64,000 nucleotides of DNA from an uncultured Odoribacter sp. (GTDB lineage Bacteria > Bacteroidota > Bacteroidia > Bacteroidales > Marinifilaceae): NCBI GenBank assembly GCA_900544025.1, contig UQTM01000007.1:9278-73277 (forward strand). Direction: 5' to 3'. Within the stretch, counting starts at the first letter, position 1. Each line of letters starts with the position of its first letter. This document shows positions 1-8,157 of this stretch, piece by piece. The notes under the pieces were generated by a model. The model had not been told where the DNA came from, searched no databases, and saw only the letters and a list, made by a program, of their open reading frames with translations. A program made the translations under genes and the position numbers.

Positions 1-1
1 C

Positions 2-787
2 GCCGAAGTTTTGGATAAACGGGAAGGGGAAAATTTGTATATAGCCACCGTGTTCGACTTTTATGGTTGCCGGGGGAGCGATACCCTGACCGCAACGGTA
101 ATCGGTGAGCCCCGGTTGGCGAGTGTATCGGTTTGTGAAGGGGATTCGATCGTGGTGGATTGCAGTCCGTATCCGTCATATCGCTGGGGAGACGGGTATA
201 AAGAAAGCAGGCGGGTTATACGGGAATCCGGAAGCTATTCGCTGAGTGTAACCGATCGGTTTGGCTGTACGGGCGGGACTGTTTTCGGCATACATTCGCT
301 GCCTGAAATATTTTTACCCGACACGCTGATCTTTGAAGGTCAGTCTATGGAATTTAAGGTCGATCTGGTGCCGGAATTCGAACCTTATCGGATCCGCTGG
401 CAGGACGGTAGTGCGGGAGAAGTGCTGGTAGCGGAAAAAGAGGGAACCTATCGGGTGGAAGTGAAAGATAATATCGGTTGTACGGCTTCCGCTTCCGCTT
501 TCCTTACCGTTCGGAAAAGACACATTGCCGCTCCGGATGCTTTTTTGCCGAAGAGCCGTTCGGAAAACTCCCGCTTCTACCTGAAAGAAGTAAATTTTGT
601 CGGCCGGTTTGAAATGTATATATACGACCGTTGGGGAGAATTGGTGTTTAAGACCGATGAAATCGGATTTAACGGAGGGTGGAACGGTACGTTCAAAGGC
701 ATGGATTGCCAGTCGGGCGTGTATGTGTGGGTTGCCTTCGCAGACGGTAAGGAAGTGGGGCGCGGCACGGTGGTGCTGGTTAGATAA
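2..787 (+). CDS. T9SS-sorted surface protein, C-terminal part (gliding-motility-associated C-terminal domain)
   Basis: The reading frame is open to the left edge, so this is only the 3' part of a larger gene. Two similar Ig/SprB-like repeats are visible, each with an aromatic-rich strand (YRWGDG; IRWQDG), a GSYSL/GTYRV strand and a D-x-x-GCT end. The last 85 residues start at APDAFLP and contain the RWGE and GWNGTFKG motifs and a G-x-Y-V-W strand, the pattern of the type B (CHU_C / gliding-motility-associated) sorting domain of the type IX secretion system. The protein is therefore probably exported across the outer membrane and displayed or released. The substrate or adhesion target cannot be read from this fragment. 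The GldF/GldG homologue at 4294-6690 fits a T9SS-bearing organism but is not evidence of a shared operon. Confidence 0.85.
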   Translation, partial: AEVLDKREGENLYIATVFDFYGCRGSDTLTATVIGEPRLASVSVCEGDSIVVDCSPYPSYRWGDGYKESRRVIRESGSYSLSVTDRFGCTGGTVFGIHSLPEIFLPDTLIFEGQSMEFKVDLVPEFEPYRIRWQDGSAGEVLVAEKEGTYRVEVKDNIGCTASASAFLTVRKRHIAAPDAFLPKSRSENSRFYLKEVNFVGRFEMYIYDRWGELVFKTDEIGFNGGWNGTFKGMDCQSGVYVWVAFADGKEVGRGTVVLVR

Positions 788-849
788 AAGAAACAGACCG
801 GATGTAGAAAAAATAAATAAAAAAGAAAGAACCGGAAATCCTGAAAAAT

Positions 850-912
850 TCCCGGAAGATTTGAATCGACCGTAAAAAGGCAGGCAAATTTTCCGGGATT
901 TTTTTGTTTTTT
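850..912 (+). terminator. Rho-independent terminator after the T9SS protein
   Basis: Arms at 850-862 and 886-898 pair over 13 bp with a single G-U, around a 23-nt loop. A T-rich run follows. It ends the upstream gene before the SPFH promoter. Confidence 0.7.
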
Positions 913-913
913 A

Positions 914-944
914 TTTGGAATAGCAATTTAAATAGATATATTTG
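914..944 (+). promoter_or_regulatory. Bacteroidota sigma-ABfr-type promoter for the SPFH gene
   Basis: TTTG at 914-917, a 19-nt spacer, then TATATTTG at 937-944. This matches the Bacteroidota consensus TTTG / TAnnTTTG and lies about 35 nt before the ATG at 980. Confidence 0.75.
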
Positions 945-979
945 TGATATCAAAATGATATTACTAAAATCTAAACGCT

Positions 980-1861
980 ATGGAAACAAAAGAAAAAAAA
1001 TTCGATGGGACTTTAATATCCGGTTTTGTTGTTATCGGAATGATGGTGGTGTTGGTCTGTGTGGCATTTTATTTATTTTTGCAGGCAAAAACCTCCGGAA
1101 TATGGTGTGTGCCTGTCGGGGTACTTTTGGTCGGTGTGGTTTTATTTATGCTTAAGGGATTTATGCAGATCGAGCCGAATAATGCCCGGGTGATGATCTT
1201 TTTCGGTAAATATAAAGGGACGGTGAAAGATAACGGTTTCTTTTGGGTGAATCCGTTTTTTAATAAAGTGCCGATTACCTTACGTGCCTGCAATATGGAC
1301 GTGGAGCCGATCAAGGTGAACGATAAGGCGGGTAATCCGATTATGATCGGGTTAGTGCTGGTGTGGAAAATCAAAGATACCTATAAAGCCAGCTTCGACA
1401 TTGCAACGGCTCATGACCGTTTTGTCATGGTACAGAGCGATTCTGCTTTGCGCAGGGTGGCGAGCCTTTATAATTATGACGACCACGAGAATAGAGATTC
1501 GATCACTTTACGTTCCGGAGGGAACGAAGTGAACGAACATCTGGAACATGAATTGTCCGAACGGCTTGACATTGCCGGGATCGAAATCGTAGAGGCGCGG
1601 ATCAATTATCTGGCTTATGCTTCGGAAATTGCCGGAGTGATGTTGCGCCGCCAGCAGGCGGACGCGATTATCTCGGCCAGAGAGAAAATTGTCGAGGGGG
1701 CTGTAAGCATGGTTCAAATGGCTTTGAAGAAACTAAGCGAGGAAGAAATCGTTGAACTGGATGAGGATAAGAAAGCGGCGATGGTCAGCAATTTGCTGGT
1801 GGTGTTGTGTGCTGACGAAGCGGCACAGCCGGTGGTGAATACGGGAACTTTGCATCAATAA
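980..1861 (+). CDS. SPFH/Band 7 domain membrane protein
   Basis: 293 residues. Two closely spaced hydrophobic segments occupy roughly residues 13-60 and are followed by an SPFH (stomatin/prohibitin/flotillin) domain; the segment after IEPNNARVMIFFGKY is typical. The C-terminal part is helical and charged (REKIVEGAVSMVQ, then a Glu/Lys-rich stretch), as in oligomerising stomatin-like proteins. SPFH proteins form large membrane-associated oligomers that organise membrane microdomains or regulate membrane proteases; the client here is unknown. The start follows a good promoter with an A-rich leader. A small ribbon-helix-helix-like protein follows after 13 nt, so the two genes are almost certainly cotranscribed. 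Confidence 0.85.
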   Translation: METKEKKFDGTLISGFVVIGMMVVLVCVAFYLFLQAKTSGIWCVPVGVLLVGVVLFMLKGFMQIEPNNARVMIFFGKYKGTVKDNGFFWVNPFFNKVPITLRACNMDVEPIKVNDKAGNPIMIGLVLVWKIKDTYKASFDIATAHDRFVMVQSDSALRRVASLYNYDDHENRDSITLRSGGNEVNEHLEHELSERLDIAGIEIVEARINYLAYASEIAGVMLRRQQADAIISAREKIVEGAVSMVQMALKKLSEEEIVELDEDKKAAMVSNLLVVLCADEAAQPVVNTGTLHQ

Positions 1862-1874
1862 AAGAGATATTATT

Positions 1875-2096
1875 ATGGCGAATAAAGAATCCAAAAATAA
1901 AAGTTTTATCCTTCGGATCGATCCTGAGGTCATGGAAGCTATTGAAAAATGGGCTGCCGATGAGTTCAGAAGCACGAACGGACAGATACAGTGGATTCTT
2001 GATCAGGCTTTGCGTAAGAGCGGGCGCTTGAAGAAAAAAAAATTACGCTCGCAAACAAATGAGCCTGAGGAAGGGGAGGACGTTTCTCAAAATTGA
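1875..2096 (+). CDS. Small Arc-like ribbon-helix-helix protein
   Basis: 73 residues. The N-terminal half (KSFILRIDPEVMEAIEKWA, then an FRSTNGQIQWILDQAL helix) has the beta-strand/helix/helix arrangement of Arc/MetJ-type ribbon-helix-helix proteins. A strongly basic linker (RLKKKKLR) and an acidic tail (EPEEGED) follow. Such proteins usually bind DNA as dimers through the strand (here FILRI). It lies 13 nt after the SPFH gene. No toxin gene is adjacent, so an antitoxin role is not supported. It may regulate its own operon or assist the SPFH protein; the partner is unknown. Confidence 0.75.
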   Translation: MANKESKNKSFILRIDPEVMEAIEKWAADEFRSTNGQIQWILDQALRKSGRLKKKKLRSQTNEPEEGEDVSQN

Positions 2097-2249
2097 ACGG
2101 ATTGATAATGAACGGAAACAAATGAGGGAGTGGGATATTGGAATTTTTGGTGTCAAAATTTCGGCAAAAAATTTTACCGGACGCGAAAAAAACATTATTT
2201 TAGTCGTTCAGTTTATGGGATAAATAATTAATAATAAAATACTGAATCT

Positions 2250-3374
2250 ATGAAGTTTGTTGTATCAAGCAATACGATGCTCACCCGTTTGCAAGCAGTG
2301 AGTAAAGTGATCGGTGGAAAACCGGTACAGCCTATCCTGGATAATATATTGTTGATTGCGGCTGACGGCATTTTATATGCAACGGCATCCGACAAGGAGA
2401 CGACGATGGAGGCTAAGATCGAATTGGAAAGCCTGGAAGAAGAAGGAAAGATCACAATCCCTGCCAAGATATTGCTGGATATATTGAAGGAATTTCCGGA
2501 ACAACCCCTGACTTTTGAAATCAATACCGATACGAATGAGGTAAAGATTATTTCTGAAAAGGGAGAATTTTCCGTTCCGGGCGAAAGTGCCGAAGATTAT
2601 CCGTTACAGCAGGCTATCGATGAAAACAATACCGAATTCAATTCTAAATGCGGGCTGATTCTGGAAGGGATCGTGAAGACGATTTTTGCAACGGCAAATG
2701 ACGATCTGCGTCCGGTGATGAACTGTATTTTGGTGGAGATGAACGAAGAGAACTTTACCTTTGTGGCTTCGGATGCCCATAAGCTGGTGCGTTACAAGAG
2801 ATTCGACGCAAAGAGCGAAAACGGGCAATATTCTTTGATCCTGCCGAAAAAACCGGCATTGATGCTGAAAAATATTTTGCCGAAAGACGATTCCGAATTG
2901 AAAATATCGTTCAACGATAAAATGGCTTGTTTCGTATTCGGGAATTATAAAATGACTTCTACATTGGTGGAAGGGCGTTTCCCGAATTACAATTCGGTGA
3001 TTCCGCAGAACAATCCGAAAAAGATCATTATCGAGAAAAAAGAGTTGTATAATTCTTTACGCCGGGTGTCTGTGATGGCGAATCAGGCAAGTAACCTGGT
3101 GAAATTCGATGTCAGCAACGGTCAGATCGCGATTTCGGCTCAGGATGTGGATTATTCGATGTCGGGACATGAAACATTGACCTGCCAGTATGAAGGCGAT
3201 AGCATCGCTATCGGTTTCAAATCTCCGTTCGTACTGGAAATCCTGTCGAATATTGCGGCTGAGAATGTGGTGCTGGAACTTTCAGATCCTACACGTCCCG
3301 GTTTGTTCCTGCCTTTCGAAAACGAGGATGGGGATGAAGACCTGCTGATGCTGCTCATGCCGATGATGGTGTAA
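2250..3374 (+). CDS. dnaN: DNA polymerase III beta subunit (sliding clamp)
   Basis: 374 residues, the usual clamp length. Three repeated clamp folds of about 120 residues are recognisable: MKFVVSSNTML with KPVQPILDNILL at the start, RPVMNCILVEM in the middle domain, and a C-terminal domain rich in short strands ending in LMLLMPMMV, the conserved clamp C-terminus. As a ring-shaped dimer it tethers DNA polymerase III and repair proteins to DNA. There is no dnaA or recF next to it, which is normal for Bacteroidota. It is followed by its own terminator and then by a DnaQ-like exonuclease gene on the same strand. Confidence 0.97.
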   Translation: MKFVVSSNTMLTRLQAVSKVIGGKPVQPILDNILLIAADGILYATASDKETTMEAKIELESLEEEGKITIPAKILLDILKEFPEQPLTFEINTDTNEVKIISEKGEFSVPGESAEDYPLQQAIDENNTEFNSKCGLILEGIVKTIFATANDDLRPVMNCILVEMNEENFTFVASDAHKLVRYKRFDAKSENGQYSLILPKKPALMLKNILPKDDSELKISFNDKMACFVFGNYKMTSTLVEGRFPNYNSVIPQNNPKKIIIEKKELYNSLRRVSVMANQASNLVKFDVSNGQIAISAQDVDYSMSGHETLTCQYEGDSIAIGFKSPFVLEILSNIAAENVVLELSDPTRPGLFLPFENEDGDEDLLMLLMPMMV

Positions 3375-3402
3375 GCTTTGGGGATCACCTGAACATATAA
3401 GG

Positions 3403-3432
3403 GAGTCGTTCGGAGGCCGGACGGCTCTTTTG
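3403..3432 (+). terminator. Terminator after dnaN
   Basis: A 10-bp stem with two G-U pairs (3403-3412 with 3418-3427), a 5-nt loop and a following TTTTG. It separates dnaN from the exonuclease gene. Confidence 0.65.
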
Positions 3433-3472
3433 TGATTAAAAGAAAGAGTTCGTTTTTATCTAAATAACTGTT

Positions 3473-4252
3473 ATGAATTTAAATTTAGCCAATCCGATCG
3501 TTTTTTTCGATTTGGAAACTACCGGAATCAACGTAGCCAAAGACCGTATCGTGGAAATCTCTGTACTGAAAGTATTCCCGAACGGCAAAGAAGAACAGAG
3601 AACGATGCGGGTAAACCCTGAAATACATATTCCCGAAGAATCGTCCAGAATACATGGGATTTATGATGAAGATGTGAAAGATGCCCCGACCTTTAAGGCT
3701 ATCGGCAAGGAATTGGCGAAATACATAGAAGGATGCGATTTGGGAGGATATAATTCCAACCGGTTCGATATCCCTTTGCTGGCAGAGGAGTTCTTGCGGG
3801 CGGAAATAGATTTCGATATGAGCCACCGGAAATTTGTGGATGTACAGACTATTTTCCACAAAATGGAACAGCGGACATTATCGGCCGCTTACCGTTTTTA
3901 CTGCGATAAGTCGCTGGAAGATGCCCACACGGCCGCTGCCGATACGCTGGCTACTTACGAGGTGCTGAAAGCACAATTAGACCGTTATGGAGATAAACTG
4001 GAAAATAATATCGATTTTCTGAGTAAATTTACAACACAAAACCGGAATGTCGATTTTGTGGGTTTTATCATTTACGATGATAAAGATGTGGAGATTTTTA
4101 ATTTTGGAAAATATAAAGGAGTTCCGGTGGAAAAAGTATTGAAAGAGCAGCAGGGCTACTATGATTGGATGATGAAAAGTGAATTTCCGCTTTATACTAA
4201 AAAAGTATTGACTAAAATCAAATTGCGCAGTAGCGGTATGCTGAAAGGATAA
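3473..4252 (+). CDS. DnaQ-like DEDDh 3'-5' exonuclease with extra C-terminal domain
   Basis: 259 residues. The N-terminal 170 residues form an RNase H-fold exonuclease of the DnaQ/epsilon type. Exo I is FFDLETTG (D13, E15), an NRFD aspartate lies near residue 99, and Exo III is AHTAAAD (H152, D157). All four acidic residues and the DEDDh histidine are present, so it should be active. The last 75 or so residues carry a second small domain with NFGKYKGVPVEKV and YYDWMM, resembling the DUF3820-like domain of other bacterial exonucleases. It may be the proofreading or repair exonuclease partner of the polymerase; the location after dnaN is suggestive but they are separated by a terminator. Confidence 0.88.
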   Translation: MNLNLANPIVFFDLETTGINVAKDRIVEISVLKVFPNGKEEQRTMRVNPEIHIPEESSRIHGIYDEDVKDAPTFKAIGKELAKYIEGCDLGGYNSNRFDIPLLAEEFLRAEIDFDMSHRKFVDVQTIFHKMEQRTLSAAYRFYCDKSLEDAHTAAADTLATYEVLKAQLDRYGDKLENNIDFLSKFTTQNRNVDFVGFIIYDDKDVEIFNFGKYKGVPVEKVLKEQQGYYDWMMKSEFPLYTKKVLTKIKLRSSGMLKG

Positions 4253-4293
4253 AGAAGGTCCGCCGGGACAGAATGTGTGTGTAAATTCGGGGT

Positions 4294-6690
4294 ATGGGTG
4301 AATTGATCAGGAAAGAATTAAAAAGTTTTTTTACTTCGTTGTCGGGGTATGTTATCTTGTCGTTTTTTTTGGTGGCTAACGGCTTATTTTTATGGGTTGT
4401 GCCGGGAACGTATAATATTTTCGACAGCGGCATGGCCGATTTGCAGCCCTTTTTTGCTTTAGCTCCGGTATTGTACCTTTTTTTAGTCCCGGTATTGTGC
4501 ATGCGTTTGTTTGCGGAAGAACGGCGCTCCGGAACGCTGGAGCTGCTCCTGACGCGTCCGGTGTCGGTACTCCGGATCGTGAGCGCGAAATACCTGGCAG
4601 GCTTGTTGCTGGTGTTATTGTCTATCTTGCCTACGATCATTTATCCGGTAAGCCTTTGGTTTTTGTCGATGACTGCCGGGCATATAGATACGGGAGGAAT
4701 CGTCGGCTCGTATATCGGATTGTTTTTCCTGTCGGCTATCTATGTTGCGGCTTGCGTTTGGGCTTCCGCCGTGACCGATAACCAGATTGTGGCTTTTCTT
4801 TATGGACTGGTGCTTTCTTTCCTGCTATACACCGGGCTCGATTTTCTGAGCGGCCTTTCTTGGCTGTCGGGTATTCAAAACGAATTGCTTTACCTGGGTT
4901 TCGATTACCATTATGAGCCGATGTCGCGCGGAGTGATCGATTTAAGCGATGTGGTTTATTTCCTGTCGGTGGTATTGTTTTTCCTTTGGCTTACCGTACG
5001 CCGTTTTCACGGAACCCGTGTGCGCTGGTGGGGAATTCTGCCTGTGTTGGTGGTGGTGAACATGGCTGCTTCATTTTCTTATGTCCGGGCGGATATCACG
5101 AATGATAAACGCTATACGCTTTCGGACAATACGAAACATTTGCTGAAAAGCATGGACAGGAGAATGGAAATAGACATTTTTCTGGCGGGTAATTTGCCTC
5201 CCGGAATCCAAAAATTGCAGTATGCAACGACCCGTATGCTGGAAGAGTTCAGGAGGCTGACCGGAAATAATTTCCGTTATAATCTGATAGATCCTGCGGA
5301 GATACGCGATCAGGAGGAGAAAAAAGCTTTGGTGAAATATCTGGCTGAACGGGGAATTATGCCTTTGAACCTAAACCGTAGGAGTGATGACGAGACCTTG
5401 TCGCAGCAGATCATCTATCCGGGTTTGGTGATGTATGACGATAAAACGGAAGTGAGCGTTAATTTATTGCAAAATATGCCGGGCGTAAGCGGCGACGATA
5501 ATATCAATAATTCCGTAGAGGCTTTGGAGTATGAATTAACCAAAGCAATCCGGCTGATCACCCGCGAGGGGAAAAAATCGGTGGCCTTTCTTACCGGGCA
5601 CGGCGAGTTGCCTTACGAAGAAGTGATGGACATGGCGAATACGCTGTTACATTATTATCAGGTGGATTTTGTCAGTCCCGATAGCCTGGCGGACGACCTT
5701 ACCCGTTACGATGCTTTGATTGTGGCGCGCCCCACCGGGGATTTTCCGGAAAAGGATAAATATATTATAGACCAATATGTGATGAACGGAGGACGGGTGA
5801 TGTGGTGTGTGGATGAAGTGGATATAGACCAGGAAGCTTTAGAAACCCAGGGAACTGCAATGGCTGTTTATCGCCCGCTGAATATAGAAGACCTTTTATT
5901 CCGTTACGGGGTACGTATCAACCCGGAGTTGATTCTGGACGGTAACGGCGTGTTGATTCCGGTGATGTCTGCCCATAACGGGGGAAATCCGGAATTTCGT
6001 CCGGCCAAATGGTATTATTCTCCTTTGTTGTTGCCTGCCGGGCGGCATCCGCTGACCAATGGAATTGCTCCGGTAAGAGCGGATTATGCCAATAGTATCG
6101 ATACTGTCGGCGGGAACGACGGTTTAAGGAAAACAATCCTGCTGGCTTCTTCCCAATATACGGCGACGGCGAAAACACCTTGCCTGGTGTCGCTGGCGAT
6201 TACCGGGGAGAAAATGACCGCGGAGAAGTTCAGGCATAAGCACAAGCCTATTGCCGTGTTGGTGGAAGGAAAATTCCGTTCTTTGTTCCAATATCGTAAT
6301 ATGGGAGATGTGTTAGACCGTCCGTTTAAAGGAGAGAGTGAATATAGCCGTACGATCGTGATTTCGGATGGAGATATGATCCGGAATAAGGTTTACGGAG
6401 TGGGGGAAAATGTTCGCCCTGTGCCGTTGGGTTATGACGAGTATAGCGGGCAGATGTACGGTAATCGTGATTTTCTGCTGAACTGCATTAATTGGCTATG
6501 CGACGATGATGGGTGGATGCAGTTGCGTGGGCGGAATCTGGCTTTCTATATGCTGGATAAAACCCGCTTGAAATCGGAACGTTCGAAATGGGAGATGATT
6601 AATTTGCTGGTTCCGCTGGCTTTTGTCGTAACCGGAGGAGTGGCTTTCGTAGGAGTGAGGAGAAGAAAATATCGAAAAACGGGCGATTGA
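4294..6690 (+). CDS. GldF-GldG fusion: ABC-2 permease joined to auxiliary gliding/export protein
   Basis: 798 residues. Residues 1 to about 237 are an ABC-2 type permease like GldF (six hydrophobic segments; the EERRSGTLELLLTRPV signature at about 75-90). From about residue 243 a GldG-type protein follows: a TM anchor, then DKRYTLSDNTKHLL, a large periplasmic domain with TGHGE, and a C-terminal TM segment before a basic tail. GldF and GldG are normally separate proteins that work with the ATPase GldA. No ATPase gene is present in this window, so it must be supplied from elsewhere. The reading frame is continuous with no sign of frameshift, and the gene starts 41 nt after the exonuclease. The role may be T9SS-related or a general export function; gliding itself is not implied. 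Confidence 0.85.
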   Translation: MGELIRKELKSFFTSLSGYVILSFFLVANGLFLWVVPGTYNIFDSGMADLQPFFALAPVLYLFLVPVLCMRLFAEERRSGTLELLLTRPVSVLRIVSAKYLAGLLLVLLSILPTIIYPVSLWFLSMTAGHIDTGGIVGSYIGLFFLSAIYVAACVWASAVTDNQIVAFLYGLVLSFLLYTGLDFLSGLSWLSGIQNELLYLGFDYHYEPMSRGVIDLSDVVYFLSVVLFFLWLTVRRFHGTRVRWWGILPVLVVVNMAASFSYVRADITNDKRYTLSDNTKHLLKSMDRRMEIDIFLAGNLPPGIQKLQYATTRMLEEFRRLTGNNFRYNLIDPAEIRDQEEKKALVKYLAERGIMPLNLNRRSDDETLSQQIIYPGLVMYDDKTEVSVNLLQNMPGVSGDDNINNSVEALEYELTKAIRLITREGKKSVAFLTGHGELPYEEVMDMANTLLHYYQVDFVSPDSLADDLTRYDALIVARPTGDFPEKDKYIIDQYVMNGGRVMWCVDEVDIDQEALETQGTAMAVYRPLNIEDLLFRYGVRINPELILDGNGVLIPVMSAHNGGNPEFRPAKWYYSPLLLPAGRHPLTNGIAPVRADYANSIDTVGGNDGLRKTILLASSQYTATAKTPCLVSLAITGEKMTAEKFRHKHKPIAVLVEGKFRSLFQYRNMGDVLDRPFKGESEYSRTIVISDGDMIRNKVYGVGENVRPVPLGYDEYSGQMYGNRDFLLNCINWLCDDDGWMQLRGRNLAFYMLDKTRLKSERSKWEMINLLVPLAFVVTGGVAFVGVRRRKYRKTGD

Positions 6691-6721
6691 AATGATATAG
6701 GCCGATAAAGCCCGACATGAT

Positions 6722-6771
6722 AAAAAGCTGAAAACAAATCTTCGACGTTTTGTTTTCAGCTTTTTGCTTTT
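6722..6771 (+). terminator. Strong terminator after gldFG
   Basis: A perfect 17-bp inverted repeat (6722-6738 with 6749-6765), a 10-nt loop and flanking A and T runs. It is likely bidirectional, but no convergent gene uses it here. Confidence 0.85.
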
Positions 6772-7087
6772 ATAAATATCGTATAAACATTTTCATACAA
6801 ATTTACGTATAGTCAGGCAGTCCGGTGGAGAATATAGTGAAAAAGAAAAGGGAGAAACAATCGAAAATATAATTCGGGGAAGGCTGGATAAATAGCTGTG
6901 AATTATTTTCAATATATTGGTTATTAATTTATTAAAATAGTGTAGGTAAATATTTTTCATTTTATGAAAAACAATATATAGTAGTTCGAATATTTTTTAA
7001 CATTAGCAAACTCTCTTTGGACTGTGATTTCTTATTCCGGAGCATTGATTACTGAAATAGTGTTAAAAAATAAATAAACAGACTCTC
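6772..7087. other. AT-rich gene-free leader before the efflux operon
   Basis: No credible ORF. The only structure I see is an 8-bp palindrome (TTTTTCAT at 6953-6960, ATGAAAAA at 6964-6971, 3-nt spacer), which could be an operator or an AT-rich coincidence. A TTTG occurs at 7016-7019, but no good TAnnTTTG follows it at the right spacing. Confidence 0.4.
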
Positions 7088-8134
7088 ATGAAATTGAAGT
7101 TATTTGTAATCGTCCTGATTGCTTTTTGGGGAATATCCTGTAATGGAAAAAAAGAAAGCTATCAGAATATAGTTCGTCCGGTCCGGGTGGTAAAAGTGGA
7201 ATCCCTGGGAGCGGTAAAGAAAATATACACCGGAGTGGTACAGGCGGAAGAATACAGTAAGCTGGCTTTTAAAGTTTCGGGGCCGTTAATCGCCATGAAT
7301 GTGGAGGCCGGACAGAAAGTGGAAAAGGGTACTGTGGTTGCCGTGGTCGATCCGCTCGATTATAATTTGCAATATGAAGCGAATAAAGCCGCTTATATCA
7401 CCGCTAAATCGCAGATGGAGCGGAATAAAAAATTGCTGGCCATGCAGGCGATTTCTAAGCAGGATTACGAAATAGCGGAAGCGAATTTCATTAAGGCGAA
7501 ATCGGCTTACGAAACTTCACAGAACACGCTGGGAGATACGAAGCTGAAAGCTCCGTTCAGTGGGTTTGTAGAGGAAAAATATGTTGAGAACTACCAGAAG
7601 GTACAGCCGGGAGAATCCATTATCAAGTTGGTGAATCCCGATAAGCTGGAGGTGGCTTTTATATTGCCCGAAACGGATGTAAGGCTGACCCGGGTGCCGA
7701 TGAATGTGAGGGTTGAGTTCGATACTTATAAAGGGACCTGGTTTACTGCCGTGGTGAAAGAATTTGTGGATGCTTCCCCGGACGGTAGCGGTATTCCGGT
7801 AAAGCTGAAAATCACCGATCCCCGTTTTTCGAGGGATATATACAATATCTATCCGGGTTTTTCGTGTAAGGTGGTGTTGAGCATCGAACACGATGTAGCC
7901 GATAATTATATCGTTCCGTTGAGTGCTGTGTTTAAGGATTTGAAGACCAATCAGGTTTCCGTATGGCTTTATGAGGCTGCGACAAACACGGTGAAAAGGC
8001 AAAGGGTGGAAACGGAAGAGTTGCTGGGAACCGATAGTGTGATGATTAAATCGGGATTGAAAGACGATGATATGATTGTGGTGGCGGGAGTGTCTTATAT
8101 CACCGAAGGACAAAAGGTGAAAGTCCTGAATTAA
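7088..8134 (+). CDS. RND efflux periplasmic adaptor (membrane fusion) lipoprotein
   Basis: 348 residues. A signal peptide ends in a lipobox (WGISC, Cys18), so the mature protein is probably anchored in the inner membrane by lipid. The order lipoyl half (KLAFKVSGPLIAMNVEAGQKVEKG), coiled-coil hairpin (about 90-150), second lipoyl half, beta-barrel and membrane-proximal domains is that of AcrA/MexA-type adaptors. It couples the RND pump to the TolC channel. It is the first gene of a three-gene operon; the pump starts 23 nt downstream. No TetR-type repressor gene lies next to it. Substrate specificity cannot be told from the sequence. Confidence 0.93.
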   Translation: MKLKLFVIVLIAFWGISCNGKKESYQNIVRPVRVVKVESLGAVKKIYTGVVQAEEYSKLAFKVSGPLIAMNVEAGQKVEKGTVVAVVDPLDYNLQYEANKAAYITAKSQMERNKKLLAMQAISKQDYEIAEANFIKAKSAYETSQNTLGDTKLKAPFSGFVEEKYVENYQKVQPGESIIKLVNPDKLEVAFILPETDVRLTRVPMNVRVEFDTYKGTWFTAVVKEFVDASPDGSGIPVKLKITDPRFSRDIYNIYPGFSCKVVLSIEHDVADNYIVPLSAVFKDLKTNQVSVWLYEAATNTVKRQRVETEELLGTDSVMIKSGLKDDDMIVVAGVSYITEGQKVKVLN

Positions 8135-8157
8135 TATGGTATTGAAAATCTGAAGAT

